Shown in pieces: positions 10,651-22,091 of a DNA stretch of 64,000 nucleotides (position 1 is the first letter of the stretch; each line of letters begins with the position of its first letter). Position numbers and translations under genes: made by a program. Source of the stretch: Isoetes taiwanensis (lineage: Eukaryota > Streptophyta > Lycopodiopsida > Isoetales > Isoetaceae). The DNA lies in NCBI GenBank assembly GCA_021234155.1, contig JAJEKV010000103.1, positions 1,984,001 to 2,048,000 on the forward strand, given 5' to 3'. The notes under the pieces were generated by a model. The model saw nothing but the letters and a program-made list of their open reading frames with translations. It made no database searches and was not told where the DNA came from.

Positions 10651-12097
10651 GACCCGGTTGGATGGCATGTATTATCGAGAACGAACCCCAATGTGAACAT
10701 TTTTCACATGTTGACCGCCTAATGTATTCGGGGGTAGATCATGGGTCCTTGGTAAACCCAAGCAGCCTATGGCCAAAGGACGGGATGTTTTACTTTGATG
10801 TTGGCAAGAAGATAAGAGGTTGGTCTTACTTTGTAAATGGCAATGGATCATTTGGATTTTTCCTATTCGATAGGGTCGTCTGCTTACATTGTCTCGACCA
10901 AGGATCAAATTTATATGAGCTACCATTTGTATACATCGCTACTTTTTACCATCATGAAAAGCTCCAAGCCTAAGGTTTATTATAGAGTTTTCCTATGAGT
11001 TCTCTACTCTCCATAGAGTTTATATTTATCTTGCCAAGGCACCAAAAGAATGACCGATTGACGTAGATCTTTCAAAGGCAATGAAATGCCTTCCGCCCAT
11101 TATAACTTAGAAGGCATCTCATATTACTATTTTGCAAATATAATACCTGATAATCTAGGGTATGGTGGATCCTTCGTCTACCCATATAATCATGAGCTAT
11201 TTCGGCAAACCGAGCTTTTGGGCTTCCAATGGCTATGGCAGATTTTTTAGACCCAAATCTAAATTCTAAGAGGATCATGCCTTCATATATGCTCGTGGAG
11301 GGAATGAGATTTAGATGCCACTTGTTAGCGCTTCAAGTTCTTGAAGAGCATGATCCGAATGTTGATACATATAAGAAGATGCTAGAATACATGTACGTAT
11401 TGAACCTCCCTTCTCGAACCTCCCCTTTCTCTTCAATTGTTTTTACCAGTATTTTGGAAAATCTCACTGGTCATTTATTGTTTTATATAACTAATCATGG
11501 ATTGTCGGCTTTGTAAGTTCATGTTGTATCTTGTTGCTACTTGTAGAGTGTATGGCATTGCGTAATTCTAAACACATGAAGCCCGACTCATCTTCTTTTG
11601 GCAATTTTTTTTATGCCTATGACCAACCTTTTTCACATCTTGTATCATGTTGGTCGCTAATTGTTCTAGTTTGAATCATCCTAGGGAGAAATTGACTACC
11701 GTGGTTCCGGGTCAATTGTTTTTGTGAAGTTCTTTGTCAAAACACCCTTTCTTACCTAATGTCCGAGAACTTCGATCTTGATCATGACAAAGGCAAGTCA
11801 AGCTTGTGCAAGCATAATGATACTTTGGAAGGCAGGCGGAGGAGATGTTTGATGCAAAAGATTATGCCCCTTCTATTTCCGTTACCCATCATGCAACCAT
11901 TGCACATCATTGTATTTATATTAAAACAAGGCGTTTTATCATCCTAGGGTTGTCTCATATAATTGATGACATGCACAAGTGTTTGCAAATTATCAAAAAG
12001 GGTTTCCATTTGATGCAAAGAGTAAAATGCTCTTGTGGACATGTATCCAAAACGTGGTGTGATTTGGCAAATTCTAAAATACTTTTTATAACTTGAG
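10651..12097 (+). pseudogene. Decayed coding-like region, family not recognised
   Basis: Plus-strand pieces with protein-like composition but broken frames: 10662-10973, NLGYGGSFVYPYNHELF (about 11155-11205), 11229-11400, and 11845-12094 ending with VKCSCGHVSKTWCDL. They may be remnants of one host or transposon gene. No domain was identified, and the joins between pieces are not supported. Confidence 0.25.
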
Positions 12098-12910
12098 TAT
12101 GTGGTGCAAAGACCACGCTTTTTTTTTATCTTGTTTTTGTCCGATTTTTGTTAGGGGCCCGAAGGGCCCAAAATTTTTTAACTACCAACATATAACTAAC
12201 AGTGACATTATTACTACAAACCATTGCATCAAACACATTTAAATGAAAATCCCCCTGAAACCCCCTTTGGTTTGGGTGCATATTCACACGGGGGGTTACG
12301 TAGGGCAACGAGAGCTGTCAGATGGGCGACATTTCTGGTAAACAAATGCTGCCATTAAATTAGATGTGAGCATTCCATAGCCAAGATCAGATTTGTTCAT
12401 CTTAATCTTTATTTTTATATCGAATTGAGATGCATCTATGCTAGCATGTTTAATTTAGCATTTCAAATCTGCTTACACTGTTTGACGATACCCATTTTAA
12501 AGGATAGATGCTGCTAAGATGTGCATATTTTGGAGCTTCTCTGCATGCTATTTAAAGTGATTACTTGGATATACATCAAGAGTCCCCTTTCTTATGCAGG
12601 CCCGCCATCCTTGTGGTTTTTGCAGGCCAGAGAAAATGGTCATGGTGCAATATAGAATGACCTAAATGAGCGTTTTGTCTGCTGCATTTGATATATTGTT
12701 TAAGGAGCTTCGATGGAGCTCAGGAATGGAATCTGAAGAATTTGCAATACCCACAATAATGGATGGTCCATTTTAGCCTGTAACTCAACCTCTTGATCCA
12801 GCTTTAAGGATTAAAAGCCACTACTTACATTTGCATAACAAAGAACAATATAATTGCCAACAATAAATAAATTTTCTAATGGCAACCCACTTATTTGCTC
12901 AATCATAAAG

Positions 12911-13037
12911 TTTTCAAAACCATGCATAAATACCTTAACTTTTGCTCGATGATGGAATTTTTAGAATCAGTGATGGAATTTTCAAAACCATGCATAAATA
13001 CCTTAACTTTTGCTCAATGATGGAATTTTTAGAATCA
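12911..13037. repeat. 68-bp tandem duplication
   Basis: TTTTCAAAACCATGCATAAA and the following bases through GATGGAATTTTTAGAATCA occur at 12911 and again at 12979 with only one or two differences. Confidence 0.9.
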
Positions 13038-13200
13038 TGAATAGCCACCTTATATTGTTTAAGAGTGCTTTAAAAAATAGACCTTGCCTATAAGCATGAA
13101 TCATAAAAATCATCTAAGATACATGCCTTTTAATCCGGGCAGTAATCCGCTTGCTGCGTTTTTGTATTGGGTCCCATAGACCGATTGGTCTCCGTGGACG

Positions 13201-13228
13201 ATAAAAGTACCTTCCTTCCTTCCTTCCT
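13201..13228. repeat. (CTTC)n microsatellite
   Basis: Short run of CCTT/CTTC units in non-coding sequence. Confidence 0.7.
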
Positions 13229-13310
13229 TTGGATCACTACTTACATTTGATATTAATATTTTATTTAAATAGCCAGTCCAACTATGCAAGTTTGAAACCA
13301 AAGAAATGTT

Positions 13311-13332
13311 CGCGGCGGCCTTGGCCGCCGCG
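13311..13332. repeat. GC-rich 22-bp palindrome
   Basis: CGCGGCGGCC and GGCCGCCGCG form perfect 10-bp arms around TT in otherwise AT-rich DNA. It is followed by ATAAATTTCTTGTA, also found next to a weaker GCGGCAGCTCTGCGGC hairpin at 53590-53625, so both probably mark ends of one repeat family. Confidence 0.7.
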
Positions 13333-13783
13333 ATAAATTTCTTGTATATATTATTAGTTCTTGGGCGATACACAATAAGCCTCATTTTTTGAGTGAGAGT
13401 GAATTATGCCCAGTAATACTACAATAATATTAAAATGCTTTGACTTTGGAGATATACTTGGCTTATTTGGGGCATGCGTCCATTGATGTCGGTGCTCCTC
13501 ATATGAGAAGTCCCCAAGAGTGGTATATGCAAAGTTAACTCATGAGGCCGATAGGTCGAGTGGATTATGTTCATAACCTATGGGAGGGGAGGGTTGACCT
13601 CCTTAAACCAGAAGTTGAGAAATTTATTGTGGAACTGAGAAGCAGAAGACAAAGCTTGGAAGCAGCAGCCTCCATGGTTTTGTAGATTTTCTTGAGCACA
13701 TGATCTACAACTTCAATCATTTTCTCCGCAGTTTTAGAGGGCTGGAAGCTCCCAAGACAAAACGATAGCCATCACGAATAACG

Positions 13784-13876
13784 ATGCCAACAATTTTATC
13801 AATGTGTAACGGGGAGGGAAGAATTGAATGCCAACAATTTTTAAATCAATGTGTAACGGGGAGGGAAGAATTGAAT
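13784..13876. repeat. 44-46-bp tandem duplication
   Basis: ATGCCAACAATTTT followed by ATCAATGTGTAACGGGGAGG and GAAGAATTGA is present twice in a row, starting at 13784 and 13828. Confidence 0.9.
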
Positions 13877-13881
13877 GCTGC

Positions 13882-14715
13882 GAGATTGACAAGATTTGAG
13901 ATGGTTTAGAACCATGAACAAATTGACAGAATATTGATTACGACGGCCAATACTGGTACACAACTAGTTCCAACTCTAGCCCTAGTTTCAACTCCAATTT
14001 TGGCCCCCATGGCCACTTTTAGCCTCCTCGGCCATCCCTAACTCTGTCTTTTTGAATGGCTAGATTTATAGTTCGACACAGTCACATTTTAGGTTAATAG
14101 AATATGTTCGACTGATTATCATGATAATTACCAATGGATTATTGTGATACTCTATGGTGGCCAGATATTACCATCTAATATAATTCCATTCTACAACTGT
14201 GAATAGTCAGACCTATGATTTAAAAGAAAGAGAAATTTAAGATGATAATGTATGCAAAGTTAGCCATGCAATCAATGATGGTATGCCATGTAGTACAGTT
14301 AATTATTTAATTACTATGCAGCACAGAAATGGTGGCAGAATTAAAAATCAGATGCGAAAGAGGTTGCCCAATCCCGGAGGTACCATAAAAAATCTCACAG
14401 GTCATAACTATCCCAAGGTGCAAGAAAATCAGAGAGAATCACAACGAGGAAGTACCAATCGAAAGTATATGGCAAGAGAATATCAAGTCGCTAATGAGGA
14501 GTTTCGGTGCATAACAATAGATGGGCGGATTTACCAATGGATGAAAATATAGAAGATCTTGTTGATGGAATGCCAAGAAAAAAGAGGATTATACCAAGAT
14601 CGAAGAATAAAGTGCTATGAGACAACATCATCAAATCAACCAATGTGTTCTCTAATGGAATATAAAATCCTTAGCCGAACATCGGGGTAAAATCCTCAAT
14701 CCAAAGGCAAGAGGG
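13882..14715. other. Intergenic / possible LINE 5' part
   Basis: An 89-codon open frame (14283-14552) rich in basic and polar residues precedes the LINE endonuclease region and could be a relic of its ORF1, but carries no motif that shows it. Confidence 0.3.
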
Positions 14716-17700
14716 CTATCTCTAGCATTGAAAAGATTCCCCGTGATATTGTTTGTTTTCGTGAACATAAATGTAAGAAGGAAGAAGTTGGGGTTTTGCT
14801 TAACTTACTAGGAAAAGATTATATGGGTATCATGTCGCCTAGCGGCAGTTCTAGTCACGTGAACCTTTATTGCATGGAGAAAACAATTGAAACTTCTATC
14901 GACATATACAGATAATTTTGGAGGTGCAATAGTAACCTGGTATGCTCATGGTAAAAAATGGGGAGTGATAAATATTTACGCACATAATCAAGCCGTGCAA
15001 AGAGCTTCCTTATGGGCCGCTGTGAAAAACAAACCGGAAAAACTTTGACAGAGATACACGGTGGATTATGGTTGGGGACTTTAATATGGTAGAAAGTAGT
15101 AGTGATAGATATGGAGGCTGGATCAAGTTGTACATGGATTTGAAAGGGAACAATGGTTGAGCATGCTTAACTAATTGGGATTCATGGAACTACGTGGAGA
15201 TCCGAGGCTTCACATGGTGTAATGGTTGGATTGGTGATGGCAGGCATATGCGGCATGACGTGTGCTATGTAAGCTCTCACGCCTTACAAGAAAGGAACAT
15301 GTCATTGTAATCGCCATAATCTCTTAGAGAACTCTATTTCTGATCACAACCGCAGGATTATATGCTCTTCTAGAGTTAGTACCTCTAAACCATTAAAGAC
15401 AGTCTTCGATTGAACCCCGGGATTTTTAAGGACGCAGATTTTAAAGATCAATGTAAGCAGATTTGGACAAATGCTAGTAAAAACAAACATGGAATGGAAG
15501 CAATGATTACGTCTCTAAAGAATAAAAAATTTTGCTAAGGTGTAATTTAATAAGGTGGGCGAGGAAAATGCTCTATTGGAGTCACTTTATAAAAGAATTG
15601 ACAGAGCTTAGAAGAAGTGATATTGGCTCGTGAAAGGGAAAAATAGTTCTAGAGAAAATTAAGAGAATAGAACAAATCAAAATTAAAACAAGCTAAAGTT
15701 AAAGCGGGACCTGACATGGATCAAGGAAGGTGACAAATGTACGTGTTTCTTTTTAGAGTTGCAAAGCAGAGGAAAAACAAGCAGCCACATTGTCCTCGGT
15801 ATGGTCCAGGATGGATCCATTATCAGGAACCCACAAAACAAGTGAAGGAATTTGTTTCTAAACATTTTGAAGACTTCTTCAAGAAGAAAAACATAAATTT
15901 TCAAGATTGCTTTGAAGAGTTAATTCTTTCTAAAGTTGTATCTAAAGTATCTTCTAGGCAAAGGGGAACAACTCGCCAACCGATTGTCCGCTGAAGAGAT
16001 AACGGAGGTCACTTTACCTTCCTCGCCAAAAATAAATGCCCGTGTCTAGATGGCATTCCAGTAATTCTTTTCAGGAATATTGGGAATGGGTACAACCACT
16101 TGTGTAACATGCTTATCGGGACTTTCTACAAGCGCATCAGCCTTGATAATGAGACTAAACATCTGGATGTATCACCTTAATCCCAAAGGTGAAGGGAACC
16201 AAGTCCATAGGGGACTGAGACCTATTACATTGTTGTCAACCTTCTACAAAATTATAGCAAAAGGTTATGTAAAAAAATAAAACCTATTTTGGTGGAAAAT
16301 ATATCCGACGCTCAATCAGGATTTTATTCCGGTGCGTAAGTATTCTCGCATTATCAAGGCGGCCGCTTTTGAAGGCATACATTGGGCTTAGAAAGACAAG
16401 TCAAAAAGTGCTTTATTTAAAGCTTGATTTTAAGAAGGCATATATGAAAGGTGAGCTGGTCCTTTTGGAAAAGATGTTGCTTGCTTTTTAAAACGTGGAC
16501 GAGAATTCACCAATATTGTTGCAAAGCTATTGAAATCATCGCGTATCCGTGTTAGTTTTAGGAGAGACCTCCCCTATCTCGATGTAAGGGTAAAAGCATG
16601 TTAGGGTGTACCACTTTTGGAACCCTAAAAGTACATACACTAGGTAACTCGTGAACGGGTACTTTTCATTTTTCTTTTCATTAAAAATTAGTACAAAAGT
16701 CCAAAATAAAAGTAAAGGACGGTTAATATTTAAAGTTAAGATAAATATAATGCTATCGAAGACCAAAATATATATAAAAGTTCTAAAATGTACCTTTTAT
16801 TGACATATTATTGTGTACCCAAGTACCCGCCGGGTACCTTTTAGGTACTTTTTTAGTCACTAAATAATACTTTTAAGGACACCCTAACATGCTTTTCACC
16901 CGAAGCAGTGGGCATTAGACAAGATGATGTCCCTTTGCGCCTTCCCTTTTTAACATTGTTGCGAAGGACTATCTCAAGTGCTACTAGTAAAGAAGTGGAA
17001 GATAAGGTTATAACAGGAACGGGCAGATGATAGCGATAGATGGATCGAACAAATCAGAACCAAACGCCGATGATACTTTTTGTTCCTAGAAGCCTCCGGA
17101 AGATAACCTTTTGAATGCTAAACATCTATTGGATTCTTTCTCTATAGCATCGGGTTGTTTTTTCAATTGGAACAAATAAAACCTGTTTGCCACTAGATGA
17201 GCCTCTTCCGACTCATGTTACCACTTTCCCTTGGACCATAATGCGTCAAACCTGTTGGGTAATGCACCTTCCGAATATATGGAAATCTTTGCTCTAAGGG
17301 GGATTCACATAACAAAACGGTATGCACCTCATCCTCGAATATAGCTTTTGGGGATGAGATTTTGGATTACCCGCGGGTTTTAGACAAACATTTGAGATGG
17401 TGGAGGGTTAGTAAGCATCTCCGGGTTTGAAGGATTGAGGGTAAGCTCTAAATGGCAGGAAGGATTGTTTAGCTAAAACTCACATTTATGTCGACGGTGA
17501 TGTTGGCGTCAATCAAAGCTTTCAGCAGAGTTATAAAAAATGGTGCTTAAACTTTATCCGGGTGGAAATGAAGAGGGGCAAATGTCAAAGTTGCATGGGG
17601 AAAATGTTTGAGATCCAAATTTAATGGGGGATTAGGAATGCTTGACTTAAGTTGCATAAGAAAAATCCTAGTCCGCAGAAATTCATGTGGGAAATTCTTC

Positions 17701-18928
17701 AAGGATTCGGAAATCTCCCGCCTTGAGCTTCTAAAACAATCTCTAACTCATTGTACTTTATGAAAGTCATTTCATAAGGCGGACCGCCTTTGGGCCCTCT
17801 TTATAAATTGAGACCATATGCGTGAGCCTCGCCATTTCTTAAAGGTTTGTTAAGAGTTTGGGAGACGGTAAAGTTCTTTGGCGACATGGAAAAAATTGTA
17901 CCTCCTGTATCCATGCCCTTGTGGTGGTTTGAGTGTGGAAACCAACAGAGGCTGTGTGCCGCTTTCTCGGTGGTGAATAAAAGAACTCAAAACAAACATG
18001 GATTAGGGGCAGGTTTATCTTGCATTGGAGATTGGTATCGATGATTGTGTACGTTGTTCCAGGAGTCATTCCAAGATAAGTTTAACTTGAGAATGCGAGA
18101 TAAGTTTAATTTGGAGCATGGTGCGAGACAATATTCCGCCTTTATGCGACTCCACAAGTAGGTGCTTTTACGCCCACCTCTAAAAAATCTTAACAAAACG
18201 CAGTTTGTTTCAAAGGCATACAAGGCCCCAAGACGTGAATGAATTGATAAGTCTCCTCTCAATGGGAGTTAACATTAGAAGATAACCAAGTCACCCAACT
18301 ATGAAAGGGATCTCGATCGTGAGCCACTTTGCCACCAAAGGTATCCACGCTATTATGGCAAATTTTTCATAGAGCAATCAGGTCAACATATTAGTGAGCA
18401 GGTTCAACAAAGATGATGTATCACCGAAGCTGCCCAATGTGTGGGCAAGAAGTAGAAACAATTGAACACCGCCTTATGGATTTGTGAGAACTCCTTTCAA
18501 GATGGGAAAAATTGAAGGATGCGCTTTGAGACTTCTATTTCGAGAAAAGGAGATCTTGCTAGGTTTATATCCATCATCTTGGCAACCGAAAAAGAGTTGC
18601 TTTGAATATATGCAAGGGATGGCTTTTATGGCTAATATGGAAAAGGCGGAGAAAATTTGTGTTCTCCCAAGAATATCTCCACCCTCGATAACCTATGGCC
18701 CTCTCAAAACAAAAGGCCCGCCAATACCTTGCAAAGATTTGAGGAGGAGGAATGGCTTCCCAAGCCCGACTTTCTCTCATCACTCTTATAAAAGTTTAGC
18801 TTCATAGCCAAGTGGTTATCCTTACATAAACAAATATGATATGTAAGTGTATGATATCACTTGGTGCATGTAAACCATTGATGAGTTCCAATTAATATAC
18901 ACTTGATCTTTCAAAAAAAAAAAAAAAC
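14716..18928 (+). mobile_element. Broken L1-type LINE retrotransposon
   Basis: Plus-strand ORF2 remnants in order. The APE endonuclease part has VINIYAHNQAVQRASLW (about 14970-15020) and MVGDFNMVESSSDRYGG (15068-15120). The linker has TWIKEGDKCTCFFLE (15714-15760), and KQRKNKQPHCPRYGPGW follows. The reverse-transcriptase part has DGIPVILF (about 16050), GLRPITLLSTFYKIIAKGY (16213-16270), an RT palm start near 16400-16460, and after the inserted MITE AVGIRQ (16908). The C-terminal part includes NGGLGMLDL near 17620-17650. A 16-nt A-run at 18913-18928 marks the 3' end. Many stops and frameshifts make it dead. The order endonuclease-RT, the W(I/K)EGD linker and the poly(A) tail match plant L1 LINEs. 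Confidence 0.8.
16588..16901. mobile_element. MITE copy 1, GGGTRAAAGCATG family
   Basis: Terminal inverted repeats GGGTAAAAGCATGTTAGGGT (16588) and, on the other side, ACACCCTAACATGC ending TTTTCACCC at 16901; 314 bp, AT-rich, no gene. It sits in the reverse-transcriptase region of the L1 LINE, splitting a recognisable frame. Flanks are TAA (16585-16587) and GAA (16902-16904), compatible with a 3-bp TAA duplication with one later change. The same family recurs at 43390-43711. TIR start GGG and 3-bp TSD suggest a PIF/Harbinger (Tourist-like) origin. Confidence 0.8.
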
Positions 18929-19707
18929 ATTTTATCATGTAGTTATCGATGTTTACCATGTACTCTGATGAGTTTTCCCTATTATAGTTTTGTTGTAGTC
19001 AATTGTAGTTTTGCTCCCAAATTATGTGTATCTGATATCTTCTTACATGACATTCTTAGGGTATCAAGCATGCTTCCGCCCAGCAATGTGGATATTCTTT
19101 CCACATAGACAAACTCATTTTTCTTTAAAAGGAAGAATAAAAACATATTTTCATGATATAGTAGCTCGTGCACATGGTCCTATGCGTAAGATTTCACTTT
19201 GTTTTTAGTTCAAACTTCCTTGATGGCCCTGCTCCAGTATTTGAAGCCCCTCTTGGGGGTTTCATATTGCGCCTGGGCCTTAGCTCTAGTGGTAACGCAC
19301 TCAAAACAGCATGCAACAAAGCTACATCTAAGTTATGTAGACATATGCCACATATCAATGCCTTCTTACTTGATCAAGGTGTCATAAGTTTACCTTGGTA
19401 CCTATGAGTTACATGTCAAGCCACTGAGCACAAACATGACAATAGTAGTTTTATCCATTTTATTCCTTATAAAATACTTTGAATGTCCATGCATGATATT
19501 CTTCTATTTTTGCTACCTTACATCCACTGTAATGATTGAACACCAACATAAAACTTATTGATTTTAACAGTTATCCTTTTATGTAATTGTTTCTCAAAAG
19601 TGCAAAAATGGAACTTTTATGGATATTCAAATTTAACAACATTTCTTCCTAAAGCACACTAAAATATACCTTCTTTGCAGACCTACACTTCTTATTTGTT
19701 GTAGTAT
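18929..19707. other. Intergenic, no gene recognised
   Basis: At 19276-19300 the string TTAGCTCTAGTGGTAACGCA resembles a tRNA-type A box, but no matching B box or tRNA fold follows. Confidence 0.4.
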
Positions 19708-19709
19708 GA

Positions 19710-19758
19710 AACCTACGCCACCTGAAGGTTTCTAAGAAACCTTCAGGTGGCGTAGGTT
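19710..19758. repeat. Perfect 49-nt inverted repeat (hairpin)
   Basis: The 23-nt arm at 19710-19732 (AACCTACGCCACCTGAAGG plus TTTC) is the exact reverse complement of 19736-19758, with loop TAA. Outside the arms complementarity quickly becomes partial. It could be the tip of a foldback element or a young hairpin RNA gene; the sequence alone does not decide. Confidence 0.9.
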
Positions 19759-19824
19759 ACTATACGTGGCCTTCGTTACCTCCTGATTACCTCGAAAGCC
19801 AGAGATCAGAAGCCATAGCTGTTT

Positions 19825-19901
19825 CAGCATCGCTGAGAGCCAAAGAAACACAAAAATTGCTCTCAGCATCGCTCGAGCCAAATAAACACAAAAATCGCTC
19901 G
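19825..19901. repeat. 39-bp tandem duplication
   Basis: CAGCATCGCTGAGAGCCAAA and the following GAAACACAAAAATTGCTCT are repeated with a few changes from 19864. Confidence 0.85.
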
Positions 19902-20637
19902 CAATCGCTGCCATAGAAACACTGAAATGTAAGGAAAATTTATCTTGCATTATTTTTGAAGTCCGGCGAGTGTTTATGAGAAGTAAGCATATAAAGACCT
20001 CGGTCTATGTTCGTCCATGATAGAGATTGGCAGTCTGTGCACGAGACAGAGATTGACGGTTTGTGTTTTCAGCCATTTCAGAAGATATGAAACCACTTTT
20101 GTCCTTCCAGCGTGTAAACGAACCCCATAGATTTAAAAATGTGGTTTCTTCGTTCCTCTTTCTTCACTTCTTATATATGAAGATCCCGACATTCTTAACT
20201 GGAATCCGTCATTCTATCCTCTATGATTCACCTTAAAAGAGAGAGTGGATTCCATAATGTATCTAACAAAACTTCAAAATTAGAATCACCATTATAGTGT
20301 CACCTGGATGTGATGGCATCCAAATGCAAACTAATAAACACTAATTCTATTATCACCATATAACTCCACCAAACAAACAATGGAAACGACTCTCACCTCA
20401 AGCCTGCGTTACTACTAGTTCTATATTATTTTGGTATATTATATATGGTTGGTATGTATGTACATAATTTGCAAATATAAATATAGATTTGAAAAAATAA
20501 ATTAAACTAGCAGAATTGTAGGGTTGGGAAGAAGGCTAGGCAGTTGGATTTGAGTTGGTATTTTAATTGTAGTAATTTGGATTTCCACGGTATGGTAAGA
20601 GAATATGTATTAATATATATGAATCTTACATTGTTCA

Positions 20638-21148
20638 TCCCTTATTGAGTCCCTGATGCATCTTGGAAATGTACGGTTCCCCCTCGTACAGTGAAGTGGG
20701 GATTACCACTCGTTTTTTAGCAGCTACATTAGTAGCGTTTTGTTCGGCTGGAAGTCCGCCGTCGTGATTGGCGACACGATCGACAATTGCTTCCTGTCCT
20801 TTATTCGCGAGCGCATCAAAGTACAGTAGCCCAGACGTAAACGCCCTCCTGGGCATCTCATGAATGTGAGTTGAAAATTTCTAATTTTGTATTAAAAATT
20901 TGCTAAAAGCTTACCTCTGTATTCACCGTTTTCGCTGTAAATTTGCAGGTTATCAGCCGGATCAAGGAAGACCGGTTTCGTCCACAGCTCTCGAATTCCG
21001 GAAGGATGGTGCATCAGAATGCCGGATGGCTTCCACGGCCCATTCACTCCTCCTAGGGCTTTGTCTTTTGAAGAAATCCAAAGCAGAGAAAGGATCGCCA
21101 AACTCTAGGGAGGCAAACTCCAGCAGACAATTACTTTGGGTTTTCTAA
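20638..21148 (-). other. Possible two-exon gene or fragment, function unknown
   Basis: Two GC-richer minus-strand open stretches lie 50-60 bp apart. The upstream one (about 21039-20915) reads MHHPSGIRELWTKP, then VFLDPADNLQIYSENGEYRG, and meets a good donor, AGAG/GTAAGC. The downstream one (20856-20635) reads MPRRAFTSGLLYFDALANKG and stays open to a stop at 20635. No acceptor joins the two frames cleanly, so the model is incomplete and it may be a pseudogene. No family recognised. Confidence 0.3.
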
Positions 21149-21159
21149 TTTCCCTGGCC

Positions 21160-22085
21160 CTAGGATTCGAAATTACAAAATCGGACGGCTCAAAATGATT
21201 ACAGATGACGTGGCAGGACAGGACACGTGGCATAGCTAGAATTGCAGGAAAGTGGGCAGCTCGGGTTAGGCAACCCTGCTAAATAGAGGTATAAGTGCAT
21301 GGCTAGGCCAAAAATGGACTTTTTGTGCAAGGCTATGTAAATTGTAGACTTGTTTTTTAAAGTCCTCTTTTTTTAGACTTCATTGTGCATGGTAAAAAGA
21401 GACTTGCAAGACCTACAGCCGTCAATTTTCAACCTTGATAAAGGATATGACCGTCCCAATGATAAAGTATTTGACCGTTCGAATGATTATTGATAAACCG
21501 ATTTTTTGAACATATGTAAAATATGCCCTGCGGATATGTCTTGGTTCATGTAACCTACCGTGTGGATCTTAAAATTCACACTACAGTTTTGAGATAGCAG
21601 GAATTTCTTGCTGAGCAATTTCTCTAGTTACTTCCAGCAGGAATCGAGTGCGAGCATATAGGTGGTAGGCTGGTCTAGATCCAGCAGGAAATCTGCCATT
21701 TATGCTTAAAAAATTTCCCGAACCAAAGTTCAAAACATGCCAAAAGATGCCAGAACTGGCTAACCTTTTAGAAACTCAACTGAGGTTAGTTATTAATACT
21801 GCCAATAAATTGAAATTCAGTTGTCGGAAAGACAAAAAGCCATGGTACTGAATGTCTCCAAACTTTTAGTAACTATATACATAATTCCGTTAATGTGTGG
21901 GCAAAACGCATATGTGTGGGAATCATTGAATCTTTTATTCACTCAATTTCCTGAGTTTATAGCTTCGCGAATTCAGTCTTCTGTGTCAAGTCGTATAGAT
22001 ACCAATTCAGTATCAGCAACAAGATGGTAGAACCATATAATAAATGATCAGAACGTGGAGCATCAATCTGTACAACATATTTCTG
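21160..22085. other. Intergenic / 3' flank of the aspartic protease gene
   Basis: No coding signal; the 3' UTR of the minus-strand protease gene should extend into its right part. Confidence 0.4.
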
Positions 22086-22091
22086 ATTGTC

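Noticed and set aside
18795-18815. A-box-like TAGCCAAGTGGTTATCC near the L1 3' end
   Set aside because: Lies inside the L1 3' UTR just before its poly(A); no B box follows.
19276-19300. Possible tRNA or SINE head (A-box-like TTAGCTCTAGTGG)
   Set aside because: No B box at the right spacing and no cloverleaf could be drawn.
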